A DNA stretch of 64,000 nt. It comes from Klebsiella sp. BIGb0138. GTDB lineage: Bacteria; Pseudomonadota; Gammaproteobacteria; Enterobacterales; Enterobacteriaceae. Location: the NCBI RefSeq assembly GCF_004342285.1, contig NZ_SMCV01000014.1, positions 1 to 64,000 of the forward strand, written 5' to 3'. Numbering within the stretch: position 1 is the first letter of the stretch; each line of letters starts with the position of its first letter. Shown piece after piece: positions 1 to 10,320 of the stretch. The notes under the pieces are model-generated. The model was not told the origin of the DNA. It saw only the letters and a program-made list of their open reading frames with translations, and made no database searches. Position numbers and translations under genes: made by a program.

Positions 1-94
1 ACGTTAAGAATCCATGTCACTTTGAGTGCCCACACAGATTGTCTGATAAATTGTTAAAGAGCAGTGCGACGGCGCTGAGCGCTCTGTCGCGAGG
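1..94 (-). promoter_or_regulatory. rRNA operon leader with boxA (operon runs leftward, out of window)
   Basis: Read on the minus strand, positions 62-51 are GCTCTTTAACAA, the boxA antitermination element of enteric rRNA operons. The conserved enteric 16S leader follows (ATTTATCAGACAATCTGTGT, ending near GGATTCTTAACGT at position 1). A small GC-rich inverted region at about 63-90 sits where boxB lies. The 16S gene itself is to the left of the window. The identification is by recall of the enteric rrn leader; only the promoter-proximal leader is present. Confidence 0.9.
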
Positions 95-100
95 TGGCGT

Positions 101-128
101 ATATTACGCTTTCCTCTTTCAGAGTCAA
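101..128 (-). promoter_or_regulatory. rRNA operon P2 promoter
   Basis: Minus strand: -35 TTGACT (128-123), a 16-base spacer, and -10 TAATAT (106-101). It lies about 40 bases upstream of boxA, the normal arrangement for rrn P2. Confidence 0.85.
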
Positions 129-208
129 CCCTGAATTTCAGAGTTTTTTCCCTGCCGACCCGACTTAATCTGTGAACTCGTTCACATTCGCCGTGTCAGT
201 GGGAGCGC

Positions 209-265
209 ATTATAGGGAGTTTTGTTTGTATGGCAAGCCTTAAAATACAAAAAACTTATCAAGCG
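209..265 (-). promoter_or_regulatory. rRNA operon P1 promoter with UP element
   Basis: Minus strand: -35 TTGCCA (236-231), a 16-base spacer, -10 TATAAT (214-209), followed by a GCGC discriminator typical of stringently controlled rrn P1. Directly upstream (about 265-237) is an A/T-rich tract that fits an UP element. Fis sites would be expected at about 270-360 but none was assigned. Confidence 0.87.
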
Positions 266-542
266 CTCATTATTTGAACTTTAGCGTTCTTCCCTTCACG
301 GCCTGTAAAGGCAACAACTCAGCATTCATGCGGCTTACAGCGTCATTCAGGCGAAAGGGCCACGACGGTAAAAAAAGCGTTGTGGCGATGGCCGCCCTCC
401 CCTTTGCTTATCTTTCTTTATGCAACTCGCCCTGCAGCCGCCTCAGATGGCGGTTTAAGCAGCAGTATTGACGCATGACAAGGCGCCCATAACCGACACC
501 TTTCTATAATCAGGCCCGTTTCTACATGACTGGTGTGAATCT

Positions 543-1664
543 ATGGCTTATCAACTCAATATTAACTGGCCCGAGTTTTTAGAGAAGTACTGGCAAAAGC
601 GGCCGGTAGTGTTAAAGAATGCTTTCCCGGACTTCGTTGACCCAATTACTCCGGACGAGCTGGCGGGTCTGGCCATGGAACCGGAGGTCGACAGTCGGCT
701 GGTGAGCCTCGTTGACGATCGCTGGCAGGCCAGCAACGGGCCGTTTGAACATTTTGACGGTCTGGGCGAGACCGGCTGGTCGCTGCTGGCGCAGGCGGTG
801 AACCACTGGCATATGCCGGCCGCCGAGCTGGTCCGCCCGTTCCGCGTCCTGCCGGACTGGCGTTTAGACGATCTGATGATCTCATTCTCGGTCCCCGGCG
901 GCGGCGTTGGTCCGCATATCGACCAGTATGACGTCTTTATTATTCAGGGGATGGGCAGCCGCCGCTGGCGCGTTGGCGACAAGCTACCGATGCGTCAGTT
1001 CTGCCCACATCCGGCGCTCCTGCATGTCGATCCGTTCCCGCCGATTATCGACGAAGACCTCGCGCCTGGCGACATCCTCTATATTCCACCGGGATTCCCG
1101 CACGACGGCGTCACCCACGAAACGGCGCTGAACTACTCCGTCGGCTTCCGGGGCCCGAACGGCCGCGATCTGCTCAGCAGCTTTGCCGACTACGCGCTGG
1201 AAAACGATCTTGGCGGCGAGCACTACAGCGATCCGGATCTCAGCTGTCGCGAACATCCGGGCCGGGTAGAAGAGTATGAACTCGAACGCCTGCGCACGAT
1301 GATGATCGACATGATTAACCAGCCGGAAGACTTTAAGCAGTGGTTCGGCCGTTTCGCCACCACCCCGCGCCATGAGCTGGATATCGCCCCGGCGGAACCG
1401 CCGTATGGCGAAGAAGAGGTGGTGGATGCGCTGAACGGCGGCGAAAAGCTGTGCCGCCTGAGCGGGTTGCGGGTTCTGCATATCGGCGACAGCTTCTTTG
1501 TCAACAGCGAACGGCTGGAAACCCGCGATGCCCACGCGCTGGACGCCCTGTGCCGGTTCACCACGCTGGGCAAGGATGAGCTGGGCGACGCGCTGCACAA
1601 CCCGGCTTTTGTCGCTGAGCTGGTGCGCCTGATCAACCAGGGTTACTGGTACTTCGAGGAGTAA
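543..1664 (+). CDS. roxA: Ribosomal protein L16 arginine 3-hydroxylase (JmjC oxygenase)
   Basis: Fe(II)/2-oxoglutarate-dependent oxygenase that hydroxylates an arginine of ribosomal protein uL16; formerly ycfD. The 373-residue product has the JmjC cupin with the iron triad in GPHIDQYD (His125, Asp127) and FPHDG (His187), the same numbering I recall for the E. coli enzyme. The C-terminal part (about 210-373) matches the dimerisation and winged-helix regions of the family. The ATG follows a TATAAT box at 505-510; the Shine-Dalgarno is weak. A GC-rich hairpin at 1674-1698 may end transcription. It is divergent from the rRNA operon promoters, a fitting neighbour for a ribosome-modifying enzyme, though linkage to rrn is not seen in E. 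coli. Confidence 0.95.
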   Translation: MAYQLNINWPEFLEKYWQKRPVVLKNAFPDFVDPITPDELAGLAMEPEVDSRLVSLVDDRWQASNGPFEHFDGLGETGWSLLAQAVNHWHMPAAELVRPFRVLPDWRLDDLMISFSVPGGGVGPHIDQYDVFIIQGMGSRRWRVGDKLPMRQFCPHPALLHVDPFPPIIDEDLAPGDILYIPPGFPHDGVTHETALNYSVGFRGPNGRDLLSSFADYALENDLGGEHYSDPDLSCREHPGRVEEYELERLRTMMIDMINQPEDFKQWFGRFATTPRHELDIAPAEPPYGEEEVVDALNGGEKLCRLSGLRVLHIGDSFFVNSERLETRDAHALDALCRFTTLGKDELGDALHNPAFVAELVRLINQGYWYFEE

Positions 1665-1706
1665 TCCTCCCCCGCAAGCCTGGCCAGCCCCGGCTTGCGC
1701 CACTCC

Positions 1707-3155
1707 TCACCCCTGTTTTGGCAACGTCATGATAAAGCGCGTGGAGCGCGCATCGGACTCTACCCCCACGCTGCCGTGATGCGCGGTCACAATCGACTTC
1801 ACGATGGCCAGCCCGATACCGCTCCCCTCTCCCTTGCGCTGCCGGGAGGGGTCGACGCGATAGAAGCGGTCAAACAGGCGGGGTAAATGCTCGGCGGCAA
1901 TCGGCATACCGGGGTTTTCCACCACCAGCCGCACCAGGCCTTCGCTTTCGCGCAGATGCAGGGTGACCGTCTGCTGGCGCGGGGTATAGCGAATGGCGTT
2001 TGATAGCAAGTTACTGATTGCCCGGCGCAGCATTAACGGGTCGCCACTCACCCGGCATGCGCTGCCGCTAAAGCGCAGCGTTACCTCTTTCTCCTCCGCC
2101 CAGGCTTCAAAGAAGTCGAACACTTTACTTACCTCATCGGCGAGGTCCAGCGCTTGCTGCTCGGGGATCAGCTGGTTATTGTCCGCCTGCGCCAGAAACA
2201 GCATATCGCTCACCATCCTCGACATTCGCGAGAACTCTTCCAGACTGGAGTACAGCACATCCTCCAGCTCCTTCTGGCTGCGGGTCTGGCTGAGGGCGAT
2301 TTCGGTTTGCGTCACGAGATTGGTAATCGGCGTGCGGATCTCATGGGCAATATCGGCGGAAAAATTCGCCTGACGGGTAAACACATCCTCAATCCGCTCC
2401 AGCATATGGTTAAAGGAGAGCGCCAGCCGCTCCAGCTCTACCGGCACATTCTCAGGATTTAAGCGCACATCGAGATCTCTGGAGGTGATGTTCTGAATCT
2501 GGCGGCTGATCTGACGGATTGGCTTGTGCCCCTGATACACCACCAGCAGCACAATAAAGATAATAAGGATGCTGATAATCGACGCCGCCGAGATCAGCTT
2601 CACCTTCAGCTCATTAATATAGTGCAGATGAAAGTCGATCGATAAGGCCATCAACAGGCGGTAAGTCGGCTGGCCGTCCGCCTGCTTGCCAAGCGGCAGC
2701 ATAATCAGGCGCCAGGCGCGGGTCCGCATGCTGTGGTTATCATGCGTCATCGCCCGCGGATGCGGGTCGCTCCACGAAATTACATTCCCGTCCTGCAGCT
2801 GGCTCGCCATCCCGGGGGTACTGATGATATGGCTGAGATCCGGGCCGTCAGGCGACTGGAAAAGCACCGTGCCGTTGGCATCAGCAAGGCAGATAAAGAC
2901 GTTGGCGTAGCCCTCAATCACGCTCTTTAATATTGCCAGCCGCTGGGGCTGCGCCTCGTCGCCGCGATCGAGCACGGTTTCAAGCGTGGTGGCGAGCTGC
3001 TTTAGATCGTGAACATCACGCTCTTCAAAGTGCGCTTTTACCGAGTTGATCATGATCCAGGTGAAAGCAAAGAACGCGACGATCGTCGCCAGGCTGATAA
3101 AGAAGGTCAGCCGGGTCGCCAGCGAAAAAGGCCGCGAAAAGCGCTTATTCGCCAT
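1707..3155 (-). CDS. cusS: Copper/silver sensor histidine kinase
   Basis: Inner-membrane sensor kinase of the heavy-metal family (CusS/SilS/PcoS), 482 residues. It has TM1 at about 17-38, a periplasmic sensor loop at about 39-185, TM2 at about 186-208, a HAMP segment, the H-box [12 protein letters not shown] with phospho-accepting His271, an N box near 382-390 and the G-rich ATP lid GSGIGLAIV near 440. It overlaps the end of cusR by 11 bases, so the two are cotranscribed from the CusR box at 3903-3930. It senses periplasmic Cu(I)/Ag(I) and phosphorylates CusR. I use cus because the locus looks chromosomal; plasmid sil genes are close relatives. Confidence 0.92.
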   Translation of the reverse strand: MANKRFSRPFSLATRLTFFISLATIVAFFAFTWIMINSVKAHFEERDVHDLKQLATTLETVLDRGDEAQPQRLAILKSVIEGYANVFICLADANGTVLFQSPDGPDLSHIISTPGMASQLQDGNVISWSDPHPRAMTHDNHSMRTRAWRLIMLPLGKQADGQPTYRLLMALSIDFHLHYINELKVKLISAASIISILIIFIVLLVVYQGHKPIRQISRQIQNITSRDLDVRLNPENVPVELERLALSFNHMLERIEDVFTRQANFSADIAHEIRTPITNLVTQTEIALSQTRSQKELEDVLYSSLEEFSRMSRMVSDMLFLAQADNNQLIPEQQALDLADEVSKVFDFFEAWAEEKEVTLRFSGSACRVSGDPLMLRRAISNLLSNAIRYTPRQQTVTLHLRESEGLVRLVVENPGMPIAAEHLPRLFDRFYRVDPSRQRKGEGSGIGLAIVKSIVTAHHGSVGVESDARSTRFIMTLPKQG

Positions 3156-3828
3156 CCGGCACCTCGAGCATATAGCCCACGCCGCGCACGGTCTGGATCA
3201 GCTTCGGTACAAAATCATTATCTATTTTGCCCCGTAGCCGTTTGACCGCCACGTCAATGGCGTTGGTGTCGCTGTCAAAATTCATATCCCAGACCTGGGA
3301 GGCGATCAGCGACCGGGGCAACACCTCCCCCTGGTGGCGCAGAAAGAACTCCAGCAGGGTGAACTCTTTGCTGGTCAGGGTGATACGCACTCCCCCGCGG
3401 GTAACTTTGCGGCTCACCAGATCGACGAATAAATCCGCCGCCTGAAACTGGCTTTCGACAATCACCGACGCGCCGCGCCGCAGCAAGGTCCTCACCCGCG
3501 CCAGCAGTTCGGCAAAAGCAAACGGCTTCACCAGATAATCGTCCGCCCCCAGCTCCAGCCCCTTCACCCGATGCTCCACCGTACCCAGCGCGGTCAGCAG
3601 CAGAATCGGCACGCCTTTGTCGGCGGTACGCAGCATTCTGACAATATCCCAGCCGTTCACATCCGGCAGCATGATATCGAGAATCAGCAGGTCATAATCG
3701 CTGGTCATCGCCAGGTGATAGCCGTTCAGGCCGTTATCGGCCAGGTCAACGACAAAACCGGCTTCCGTCAGCCCTTTGGTCAGGTACTCACCGGTTTTCC
3801 TCTCATCTTCGACGATCAAAATCTTCAT
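3145..3828 (-). CDS. cusR: Copper/silver response regulator (OmpR family)
   Basis: 227-residue OmpR/PhoB-type response regulator: receiver domain with acidic pocket ED near residues 7-8 and phospho-acceptor Asp51 (LILDIMLP), then a C-terminal winged helix. An upstream in-frame start exists, but the ATG at 3828 is preceded by AAGGAG at good spacing and begins MKILIVEDE, the family N-terminus. It is divergent from cusC; the intergenic region holds a perfect inverted repeat matching the CusR box, so it should activate both transcripts. A GATAAT -10 candidate for cusRS lies at 3902-3897 on the minus strand. Confidence 0.94.
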   Translation of the reverse strand: MKILIVEDERKTGEYLTKGLTEAGFVVDLADNGLNGYHLAMTSDYDLLILDIMLPDVNGWDIVRMLRTADKGVPILLLTALGTVEHRVKGLELGADDYLVKPFAFAELLARVRTLLRRGASVIVESQFQAADLFVDLVSRKVTRGGVRITLTSKEFTLLEFFLRHQGEVLPRSLIASQVWDMNFDSDTNAIDVAVKRLRGKIDNDFVPKLIQTVRGVGYMLEVPDGE

Positions 3829-3902
3829 GACTTGCTCCTTCACGCGCCTTTTGTGCGGGTTTTCAATTCTAGAGGAGCCGGACCGGATGGCAATGCATTA
3901 TC

Positions 3903-3930
3903 AGGAAAATGACAGCTTTGTCATTTTCCT
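3903..3930. promoter_or_regulatory. CusR box (perfect inverted repeat)
   Basis: Arms AGGAAAATGACA (3903-3914) and TGTCATTTTCCT (3919-3930) are perfect reverse complements around a GCTT spacer. The core AAAATGACA...TGTCATTTT matches the CusR/CopR box known between E. coli cusR and cusC. It lies between the divergent cusRS and cusCFBA transcripts. Confidence 0.9.
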
Positions 3931-3988
3931 GTCACGCGTCGAACAGAGGCCATTTTGTAAAGTACCCGCCATCCATCGTTCGCCGAAA

Positions 3989-5386
3989 ATGTCCTGCCCT
4001 ATGCGCCCATTACAGCTCATCACGCTCAGCGTTATTTTTGTTCTGACCGGCTGCCTCTCGTTGGCGCCGGAGTACCAGCAGCCGGCTTCACCGGTGCCGC
4101 AGCAGTTCTCTCTCAGCCAGAACAAACTGGTGGCGATGCCCGCCGGCTATCAGGATAGCGGCTGGCGGACGTTTTTCGTCGACCCGCAGGTGAAGTCGCT
4201 GATTAGCGAGGCGCTGCTCAATAACCGGGATCTGCGCATGGCGGCTCTCAACGTTCAGGAAGCGAGAGCGCAATATGGCGTCACCGACGCCGACCGCTAT
4301 CCGCAGCTTAATAGCGCCGCCAGCGCGACCCGCAGCGGCGGGCTGCAAGGCGATAGCGCCACCACCAGCGACTATCAGGCCGGGCTTAATCTTAGTTTTG
4401 ATCTTGATTTCTTTGGCCGCCTGAAGAATTTGAGCGAAGCGGACCGGCAAAACTATTTCGCCAGCGAGGAAGCCCGCCGGGCGGTGCATATCTTATTGGT
4501 CGCCAACGTCTCGCAGAGCTATTTCAACCAGCGCCTGGCCTGGGCGCAGCTGCAGGTGGCCCGCGAAACATTGCGCAACTACCAGCGTTCCTATGCGTTT
4601 GTGGAGCAGCAGCTGCAGACCGGCAGCACCAGCGTACTGGCGCTGGAGCAGGCCCGCGGGGTGATTGAAAGCACCCGCGGCGATATTGCCAGACGTGAAG
4701 GCGAGCTGGCGCAGGCCAACAACGCCCTGCAGCTGCTGCTGGGGAGCTATCGGCATCTGCCGGATGACGCCGCCAGCAGCCTGCTGGATATCAACGGCGT
4801 CACCCTCCCGCCCGCGCTCTCTTCGCAGATCCTGTTGCAGCGCCCGGATATTTTAGAGGCCGAACATCGCTTACGGGCGGCGAATGCCAATATTGGCGCC
4901 GCCCGCGCGGCGTTTTTCCCGTCGATCTCCTTAACCAGCTCGCTATCCGCCGGCAGCACCGATTTATCCCGCCTGTTTAACCCTGCCAGCGGGATGTGGA
5001 ACTTCGTCCCCAGCATCGAGCTGCCGATATTTAATGCCGGGCGTAATCAGGCCAACCTCGATCTCGCCGAAATCCGCCAGCAGCAGTCGATCGTGAACTA
5101 CGAGCAAAAAATTCAGAACGCGTTTAAAGAGGTCGCCGACGCGCTGGCCCTGCGTCAGAGCCTGGCCGGGCAGATCGACGCTCAGCAGCGCTATCTCGCC
5201 TCCCTGCAGATTACGCAGCAGCGCGCCAGGACGCTCTACCAGAACGGCGCGGTGAGCTACATCGAAGTGCTGGATGCCGAACGTTCGCTGTTCGCCACGC
5301 AGCAAACCCTGCTGGATCTCAACTACGCCCGTCAGGTTAACGAAATCAACCTGTTCACCGCCCTGGGCGGCGGCTGGGCGGAATAA
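3989..5386 (+). CDS. cusC: Cu(I)/Ag(I) efflux outer-membrane channel lipoprotein
   Basis: TolC-like outer-membrane factor of the CusCBA tripartite efflux pump, 465 residues from this start. The N-terminus is a lipoprotein signal with lipobox LTGC (Cys22), followed by SLAPEYQQP, close to E. coli CusC. Two outer-membrane efflux repeats follow, with the long helices expected for the periplasmic barrel. The frame stays open upstream to 3776, but that stretch overlaps cusR and the CusR box. The start is 3989 or the next in-frame ATG at 4001; neither has a strong Shine-Dalgarno. First gene of cusCFBA. Confidence 0.92.
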   Translation: MSCPMRPLQLITLSVIFVLTGCLSLAPEYQQPASPVPQQFSLSQNKLVAMPAGYQDSGWRTFFVDPQVKSLISEALLNNRDLRMAALNVQEARAQYGVTDADRYPQLNSAASATRSGGLQGDSATTSDYQAGLNLSFDLDFFGRLKNLSEADRQNYFASEEARRAVHILLVANVSQSYFNQRLAWAQLQVARETLRNYQRSYAFVEQQLQTGSTSVLALEQARGVIESTRGDIARREGELAQANNALQLLLGSYRHLPDDAASSLLDINGVTLPPALSSQILLQRPDILEAEHRLRAANANIGAARAAFFPSISLTSSLSAGSTDLSRLFNPASGMWNFVPSIELPIFNAGRNQANLDLAEIRQQQSIVNYEQKIQNAFKEVADALALRQSLAGQIDAQQRYLASLQITQQRARTLYQNGAVSYIEVLDAERSLFATQQTLLDLNYARQVNEINLFTALGGGWAE

Positions 5387-5414
5387 CCCACATGCACCAT
5401 CAGGAGTATTAATC

Positions 5415-5762
5415 ATGAATACTGTCGCTAAAACGGTCATTTTCGGTCTTCTTGTTGCCGCGCTGTCTGGCGCACAGGCCGCTGAACATCAGCATGACGC
5501 AATGATGCACAGCGCGCCCGCCGCGCAGCAGACGCCGGCCATCAGCGCGACCGGTGAAGTTAAAGCCATTGATCTGGAGAACAAAAAGGTCACCATCGCC
5601 CATGAAGCGATCCCGGCGGTGAACTGGCCGCCGATGACCATGCGCTTCACCCTCACTCCGCAAACGCCGCTCAAGAATATTAAAGCCGGCAGCAAGGTCG
5701 CCTTCACCTTTATTCAGCAGGGCAACCTCTCTTTATTACAGGACATTCATCTCGCGCAATAG
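5415..5762 (+). CDS. cusF: Periplasmic Cu(I)/Ag(I) metallochaperone
   Basis: 115-residue exported protein with a cleavable signal peptide (about 1-22, ending AQA). It has the CusF OB-fold signature: His63 followed by W71-PP-M74-T-M76, the Met/His/Trp set that binds Cu(I) and Ag(I) through a cation-pi contact. It delivers metal to CusB in the periplasm. The ATG is preceded by CAGGAG. It lies 28 bases after cusC and before cusB, the standard cusCFBA order. A His/Met-rich segment (HQHDAMMH) follows the signal peptide. Confidence 0.93.
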   Translation: MNTVAKTVIFGLLVAALSGAQAAEHQHDAMMHSAPAAQQTPAISATGEVKAIDLENKKVTIAHEAIPAVNWPPMTMRFTLTPQTPLKNIKAGSKVAFTFIQQGNLSLLQDIHLAQ

Positions 5763-5807
5763 CCGCTTACGGAGATAACCCCCAATAACATCAGAATGGA
5801 TAGAGCT

Positions 5808-7094
5808 ATGGCGTCTTTAACACTCAAAAACGGTGCGCTGATCCTCAGCAGTATGCTGATTGGCGGTCTGATCTCCGCGAGCCTGTACGCGTATTTTTCG
5901 CCTCCCGCCGCCGGGAGCGCCGCCCCGGGCGCCGGACAAGAAGCACGTAAGGTGCTGTTCTGGTATGACCCGATGTACCCCAATACCCGTTTTGATAAGC
6001 CGGGAAAATCGCCCTTTATGGATATGGACCTGGTGGCGAAATACGCCGATGAAGCGCCAGCCTCCGCTTCCGCGCCGGGGGTGCGGATCGACCCGACGCA
6101 AACCCAAAACCTGGGCGTAAAAACCGAACCCGTACGCCGCGGTCCGCTGCATTTCTCCCGGCGCTTTCCGGCAAACGTCAGCTTTAACGAATATCAGTTT
6201 GTGATTGTGCAGGCGCGCGCGGCAGGCTTTATCGATCGGGTCTATCCGCTGACCGTCGGAGACAAAATCAACAAAGGCACGCCGCTTGTCGACCTGACCA
6301 TTCCGGACTGGGTCGAAGCGCAGAGCGAATACTTACTGCTGCGGGATACCGGCGGAACCGCCACTCAGGTCGAGGGGATCCTTGAGCGCCTGCGCCTCGC
6401 CGGGATGCCGGAAGAAGATATTCGCCGTTTAAAGGCCACGCGCCGGATTCAGACCCGTTTCACCCTCAAAGCGCCGATCGACGGCGTAATCACCGCCTTT
6501 GATTTACGCAGCGGTATGAACATCGCCAAAGATAACGTGGTGGCGAAAATTCAGGGCATGGATCCGGTATGGATCAGCGCCGCGGTACCGGAATCCATCG
6601 CCTGGCTGCTTAAAGACCCCTCGCAGTTTGCGGTTTCGGTCCCGGCGTGGCCCGGTAAAACTTTCACCATCAGCAAATGGACCCTTCTGCCCAGCGTGGA
6701 CGCCGCCACCCGCACGCTGCAGCTGCGCCTGCAGGTAGAGAACCCTGACGAGGCGCTCAAGCCGGGGATGAACGCCTGGCTCCAGCTCAACGCGCAAAGC
6801 CAGCCGATGCTGCTGATCCCATCCAAAGCGTTGATCGATACCGGTACGGAGCAGCGGGTGATCGTTGTCGACAGCGACGGGCGCTTCGTGCCGAAACGCA
6901 TCGACGTGTTTCAGCAAGCCGGTGAAATGACCGCAGTCAGCGCCGGCATCAGCGAAGGCGACAAGGTGGTCGCCAGCGGCCTGTTCCTGATTGATTCCGA
7001 AGCCAATATTTCCGGCGCCCTGGATCGCATGCGCGCGCAGACGCCGTCGCCGGCGACGCCCGCCATGGCGGAACCCGTGGCGCACGCCCACTGA
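5808..7094 (+). CDS. cusB: Cu(I)/Ag(I) efflux membrane fusion protein
   Basis: Periplasmic adaptor of CusCBA, 428 residues from this ATG (an in-frame ATG at 5796 is possible). N-terminal membrane anchor or signal, then the heavy-metal-binding segment FWYDPMYPNTRFDKPGKSPF followed by MDMD, which contains the three Met residues that accept metal from CusF. Barrel-sandwich, helical hairpin and beta-barrel domains follow, and a His-containing tail ends the protein. It bridges CusA and CusC and is translationally close to both neighbours (11 bases before cusA). Confidence 0.93.
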   Translation: MASLTLKNGALILSSMLIGGLISASLYAYFSPPAAGSAAPGAGQEARKVLFWYDPMYPNTRFDKPGKSPFMDMDLVAKYADEAPASASAPGVRIDPTQTQNLGVKTEPVRRGPLHFSRRFPANVSFNEYQFVIVQARAAGFIDRVYPLTVGDKINKGTPLVDLTIPDWVEAQSEYLLLRDTGGTATQVEGILERLRLAGMPEEDIRRLKATRRIQTRFTLKAPIDGVITAFDLRSGMNIAKDNVVAKIQGMDPVWISAAVPESIAWLLKDPSQFAVSVPAWPGKTFTISKWTLLPSVDAATRTLQLRLQVENPDEALKPGMNAWLQLNAQSQPMLLIPSKALIDTGTEQRVIVVDSDGRFVPKRIDVFQQAGEMTAVSAGISEGDKVVASGLFLIDSEANISGALDRMRAQTPSPATPAMAEPVAHAH

Positions 7095-7105
7095 GGAGAT
7101 GACAG

Positions 7106-10100
7106 ATGATTGAATGGATTATTCGTCGCTCGGTGGCCAACCGCTTGCTGGTGATGATGGGCGCGCTGTTTCTCAGCATCTGGGGGGCATGGACAATAGT
7201 GAACACCCCGGTCGACGCCCTGCCGGATCTCTCCGATGTGCAGGTGATCGTTAAGACCAGCTACCCGGGACAGGCGCCGCAAATCGTTGAGAACCAGGTT
7301 ACATGGCCGCTGACCACCACGATGCTGTCGGTGCCGGGAGCGAAAACGGTGCGCGGCTTCTCACAGTTTGGCGACTCCTACGTGTACGTGATTTTTGAAG
7401 ATGGCACCGATCCGTACTGGGCGCGCTCCCGGGTACTGGAGTACCTCAATCAGGTGCAGAGCAAGCTACCGGCGGGGGTCAGCGCCGAAATGGGGCCGGA
7501 TGCGACGGGCGTCGGCTGGATCTATGAATATGCGCTGGTCGATCGCAGCGGTAAGCACGATCTCGCCGAGCTGCGCTCGCTGCAGGACTGGTTCTTAAAG
7601 TATGAGCTGAAAACCCTGCCTAACGTCTCGGAAGTGGCATCGGTGGGCGGGGTCGTCAAAGAGTATCAGATCGTCGTCGACCCGCTGAAGCTGGCCCAGT
7701 ACGGCATCAGTCTGGCGGAGGTCAAATCGGCGCTGGAGACGTCTAATCAGGAAGCCGGCGGCTCTTCGGTTGAGCTGGCGGAAGCGGAGTATATGGTACG
7801 CGCCAGCGGCTATCTGCAAAGCCGCGACGACTTTAACAATATCGTCCTCAAAACCGGCGACGGCGGCGTGCCGGTATACCTGCGCGATGTCGCGCGGGTG
7901 CAGAGCGGCCCGGAAATGCGTCGCGGCATCGCCGAACTCAACGGCGAAGGCGAAGTGGCCGGCGGCGTGGTGATCCTGCGCTCCGGCAAGAACGCCCGCG
8001 AGGTGATCTCCGCCGTCAAAGAGAAGCTGGATACCCTGCAAAGCAGCCTGCCGCCAGGGGTCGAGATCGTCACCACCTACGATCGCAGCCAGCTGATCGA
8101 CCGGGCGATCGACAACCTCAGCCACAAACTGCTGGAAGAGTTTATCGTCGTGGCCCTGGTGTGCGCCCTGTTCCTGTGGCACATCCGCTCCGCGCTGGTG
8201 GCCATCATCTCCCTGCCGCTCGGCCTGTGTATCGCCTTTATCGTGATGCATTTCCAGGGGCTGAACGCCAACATCATGTCGCTGGGCGGCATCGCAATCG
8301 CCGTGGGAGCCATGGTTGACGCTGCCATCGTGATGATCGAAAACGCCCATAAGCGGCTGGAGGAGTGGCAGCACCATCACGCCGGGCAGACGCCGGGCAA
8401 CGAGACGCGCTGGAAGATTATTACCGATGCCTCGGTGGAGGTCGGCCCGGCGTTGTTTATCAGCCTGCTGATTATCACCCTGTCGTTTATCCCGATCTTC
8501 ACGCTCGAAGGGCAGGAAGGGAAACTGTTTGGCCCGCTCGCCTTTACTAAAACCTGGTCGATGGCGGGGGCGGCGCTGCTGGCGATCGTGGTGATCCCGA
8601 TCCTGATGGGCCTGTGGATCCGCGGCCGAATCCCGGCGGAAACCAGCAACCCGCTCAACCGTTTTTTGATCCGCATTTACCATCCTTTATTGCTGAAGGT
8701 GCTGCACTGGCCGAAAACCACGCTGCTGGTCGCCGCCCTGTCGATCCTGACCATCATCTGGCCGTTAAACCGGGTCGGCGGCGAGTTCCTGCCGCAGATC
8801 AACGAAGGCGATCTGCTGTATATGCCCTCGACGCTGCCGGGAATCTCGGCCGCGCAGGCGGCGGATATGCTGCAGAAGACCGATAAGCTGATCATGACCG
8901 TGCCGGAAGTGGCCCGCGTGTTTGGCAAGACCGGTAAGGCGGACACCGCCACCGATTCCGCGCCGCTGGAGATGGTCGAAACCACTATTCAGCTCAAGCC
9001 GCAATCACAATGGCGGCCGGGGATGACCATGGAGAAGATTATCGCCGAGCTGGATAAGACCGTGCGCCTGCCGGGGCTGGCCAACCTGTGGGTACCGCCG
9101 ATCCGCAACCGCATCGACATGCTCTCCACCGGGATCAAAAGCCCGATCGGCATTAAAGTCTCCGGCACGCGCCTCGCCGATATCGATGAGGCCGCTGAGC
9201 GGATCGAAGTCGTCGCCAGGACCGTACCGGGCGTGACCTCGGCGCTGGCGGAGCGCCTGGTGGGCGGGCGCTACCTCAATATCGATATCAACCGCGAGAA
9301 AGCCGCGCGCTACGGCATGACCGTGGGCGATGTACAGCTGTTTGTATCAACGGCTATCGGCGGCGCCATGGTGGGGGAAACGGTAGAGGGGGTCGAGCGT
9401 TATCCGATCAACATTCGCTATCCGCAAAGCTATCGCGACAGCCCGCAGAGCCTGCGCCAGCTGCCGATCCTGACGCCGCAGCAGCAGCAAATTACCCTTG
9501 GCGACGTGGCCGAAGTGAAAGTGGTCACCGGCCCGTCGATGCTGAAAACTGAGAATGCGCGGCCGGCAAGCTGGATCTACATCGACGCCCGCGGCCGCGA
9601 CATGGTCTCGGTGGTACACGATCTGCAAAAGGCCATCACCCAGCAGGTGCAGCTCAAGCCGGGGGTCAGCGTAGCCTACTCCGGGCAGTTTGAGCTGCTG
9701 GAGCGCGCCAACCAGAAGCTGAAGCTGATGGTGCCGATGACGCTGATGATCATCTTCGTGCTGCTGTATCTGGCATTCCGCCGCGTTGGCGAGGCATTGC
9801 TGATCATTACCAGCGTGCCCTTCGCCCTGGTGGGCGGCATCTGGTTCCTCTACTGGATGGGGTTCCATCTGTCGGTCGCCACCGGCACCGGGTTTATCGC
9901 GCTCGCCGGGGTGGCGGCGGAGTTTGGCGTGGTGATGCTGATGTACCTGCGCCACGCCATTGAAGCCGAGCCGTCGCTGGAAAACCCGCAGACCTTTAGC
10001 GCCGATAAGCTCGACGAGGCGCTATATCAGGGGGCGGTGCTGCGCGTGCGGCCAAAAGCGATGACCGTAGCGGTGATTATCGCCGGCCTGCTGCCTATTT

Positions 10101-10261
10101 TATGGGGCACCGGCGCGGGGTCGGAAGTGATGAGCCGTATTGCCGCCCCAATGATCGGCGGGATGATCACCGCCCCGCTGCTGTCGCTGTTTATCATTCC
10201 GGCGGCGTATAAGCTGATGTGGCTGTACCGTCACCGGCAGACGCGGAAATCGGCATCGTAG
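7106..10261 (+). CDS. cusA: Cu(I)/Ag(I) efflux RND transporter
   Basis: 1051-residue heavy-metal RND pump, the proton-driven inner-membrane engine of CusCBA. Twelve TM segments in two repeats, each with a large periplasmic loop. The TM4 motif [13 protein letters not shown] carries the conserved Asp of the proton relay, and AAEFGVVML in the second half carries the matching Glu. The ATG is preceded by GAGGAG. Length and order agree with CusA/SilA. It exports Cu(I)/Ag(I) from periplasm or cytoplasm through a methionine relay. A strong terminator follows. Confidence 0.94.
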   Translation: MIEWIIRRSVANRLLVMMGALFLSIWGAWTIVNTPVDALPDLSDVQVIVKTSYPGQAPQIVENQVTWPLTTTMLSVPGAKTVRGFSQFGDSYVYVIFEDGTDPYWARSRVLEYLNQVQSKLPAGVSAEMGPDATGVGWIYEYALVDRSGKHDLAELRSLQDWFLKYELKTLPNVSEVASVGGVVKEYQIVVDPLKLAQYGISLAEVKSALETSNQEAGGSSVELAEAEYMVRASGYLQSRDDFNNIVLKTGDGGVPVYLRDVARVQSGPEMRRGIAELNGEGEVAGGVVILRSGKNAREVISAVKEKLDTLQSSLPPGVEIVTTYDRSQLIDRAIDNLSHKLLEEFIVVALVCALFLWHIRSALVAIISLPLGLCIAFIVMHFQGLNANIMSLGGIAIAVGAMVDAAIVMIENAHKRLEEWQHHHAGQTPGNETRWKIITDASVEVGPALFISLLIITLSFIPIFTLEGQEGKLFGPLAFTKTWSMAGAALLAIVVIPILMGLWIRGRIPAETSNPLNRFLIRIYHPLLLKVLHWPKTTLLVAALSILTIIWPLNRVGGEFLPQINEGDLLYMPSTLPGISAAQAADMLQKTDKLIMTVPEVARVFGKTGKADTATDSAPLEMVETTIQLKPQSQWRPGMTMEKIIAELDKTVRLPGLANLWVPPIRNRIDMLSTGIKSPIGIKVSGTRLADIDEAAERIEVVARTVPGVTSALAERLVGGRYLNIDINREKAARYGMTVGDVQLFVSTAIGGAMVGETVEGVERYPINIRYPQSYRDSPQSLRQLPILTPQQQQITLGDVAEVKVVTGPSMLKTENARPASWIYIDARGRDMVSVVHDLQKAITQQVQLKPGVSVAYSGQFELLERANQKLKLMVPMTLMIIFVLLYLAFRRVGEALLIITSVPFALVGGIWFLYWMGFHLSVATGTGFIALAGVAAEFGVVMLMYLRHAIEAEPSLENPQTFSADKLDEALYQGAVLRVRPKAMTVAVIIAGLLPILWGTGAGSEVMSRIAAPMIGGMITAPLLSLFIIPAAYKLMWLYRHRQTRKSAS

Positions 10262-10276
10262 GCTGCCGGATAGCGG

Positions 10277-10302
10277 GAGGGCGCCAGCGCGGCGCCCTCT
10301 TT
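10277..10302 (+). terminator. Terminator after cusA
   Basis: GAGGGCGCC (10277-10285) and GGCGCCCTC (10291-10299) form a perfect 9-bp GC stem with a 5-base loop, followed by a short T run. It separates cusA from the convergent surE-like gene. Confidence 0.7.
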
Positions 10303-10320
10303 GATGCTTTCACCGCCGGG

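Noticed and set aside
274-471. 65-residue open frame upstream of roxA
   Set aside because: No Shine-Dalgarno, no recognisable family, and it lies in the region upstream of rrn P1 and roxA.
984-1703. 239-residue open frame antisense to roxA
   Set aside because: Composition is that of a GC-rich shadow frame; roxA has all its catalytic residues in the other strand.
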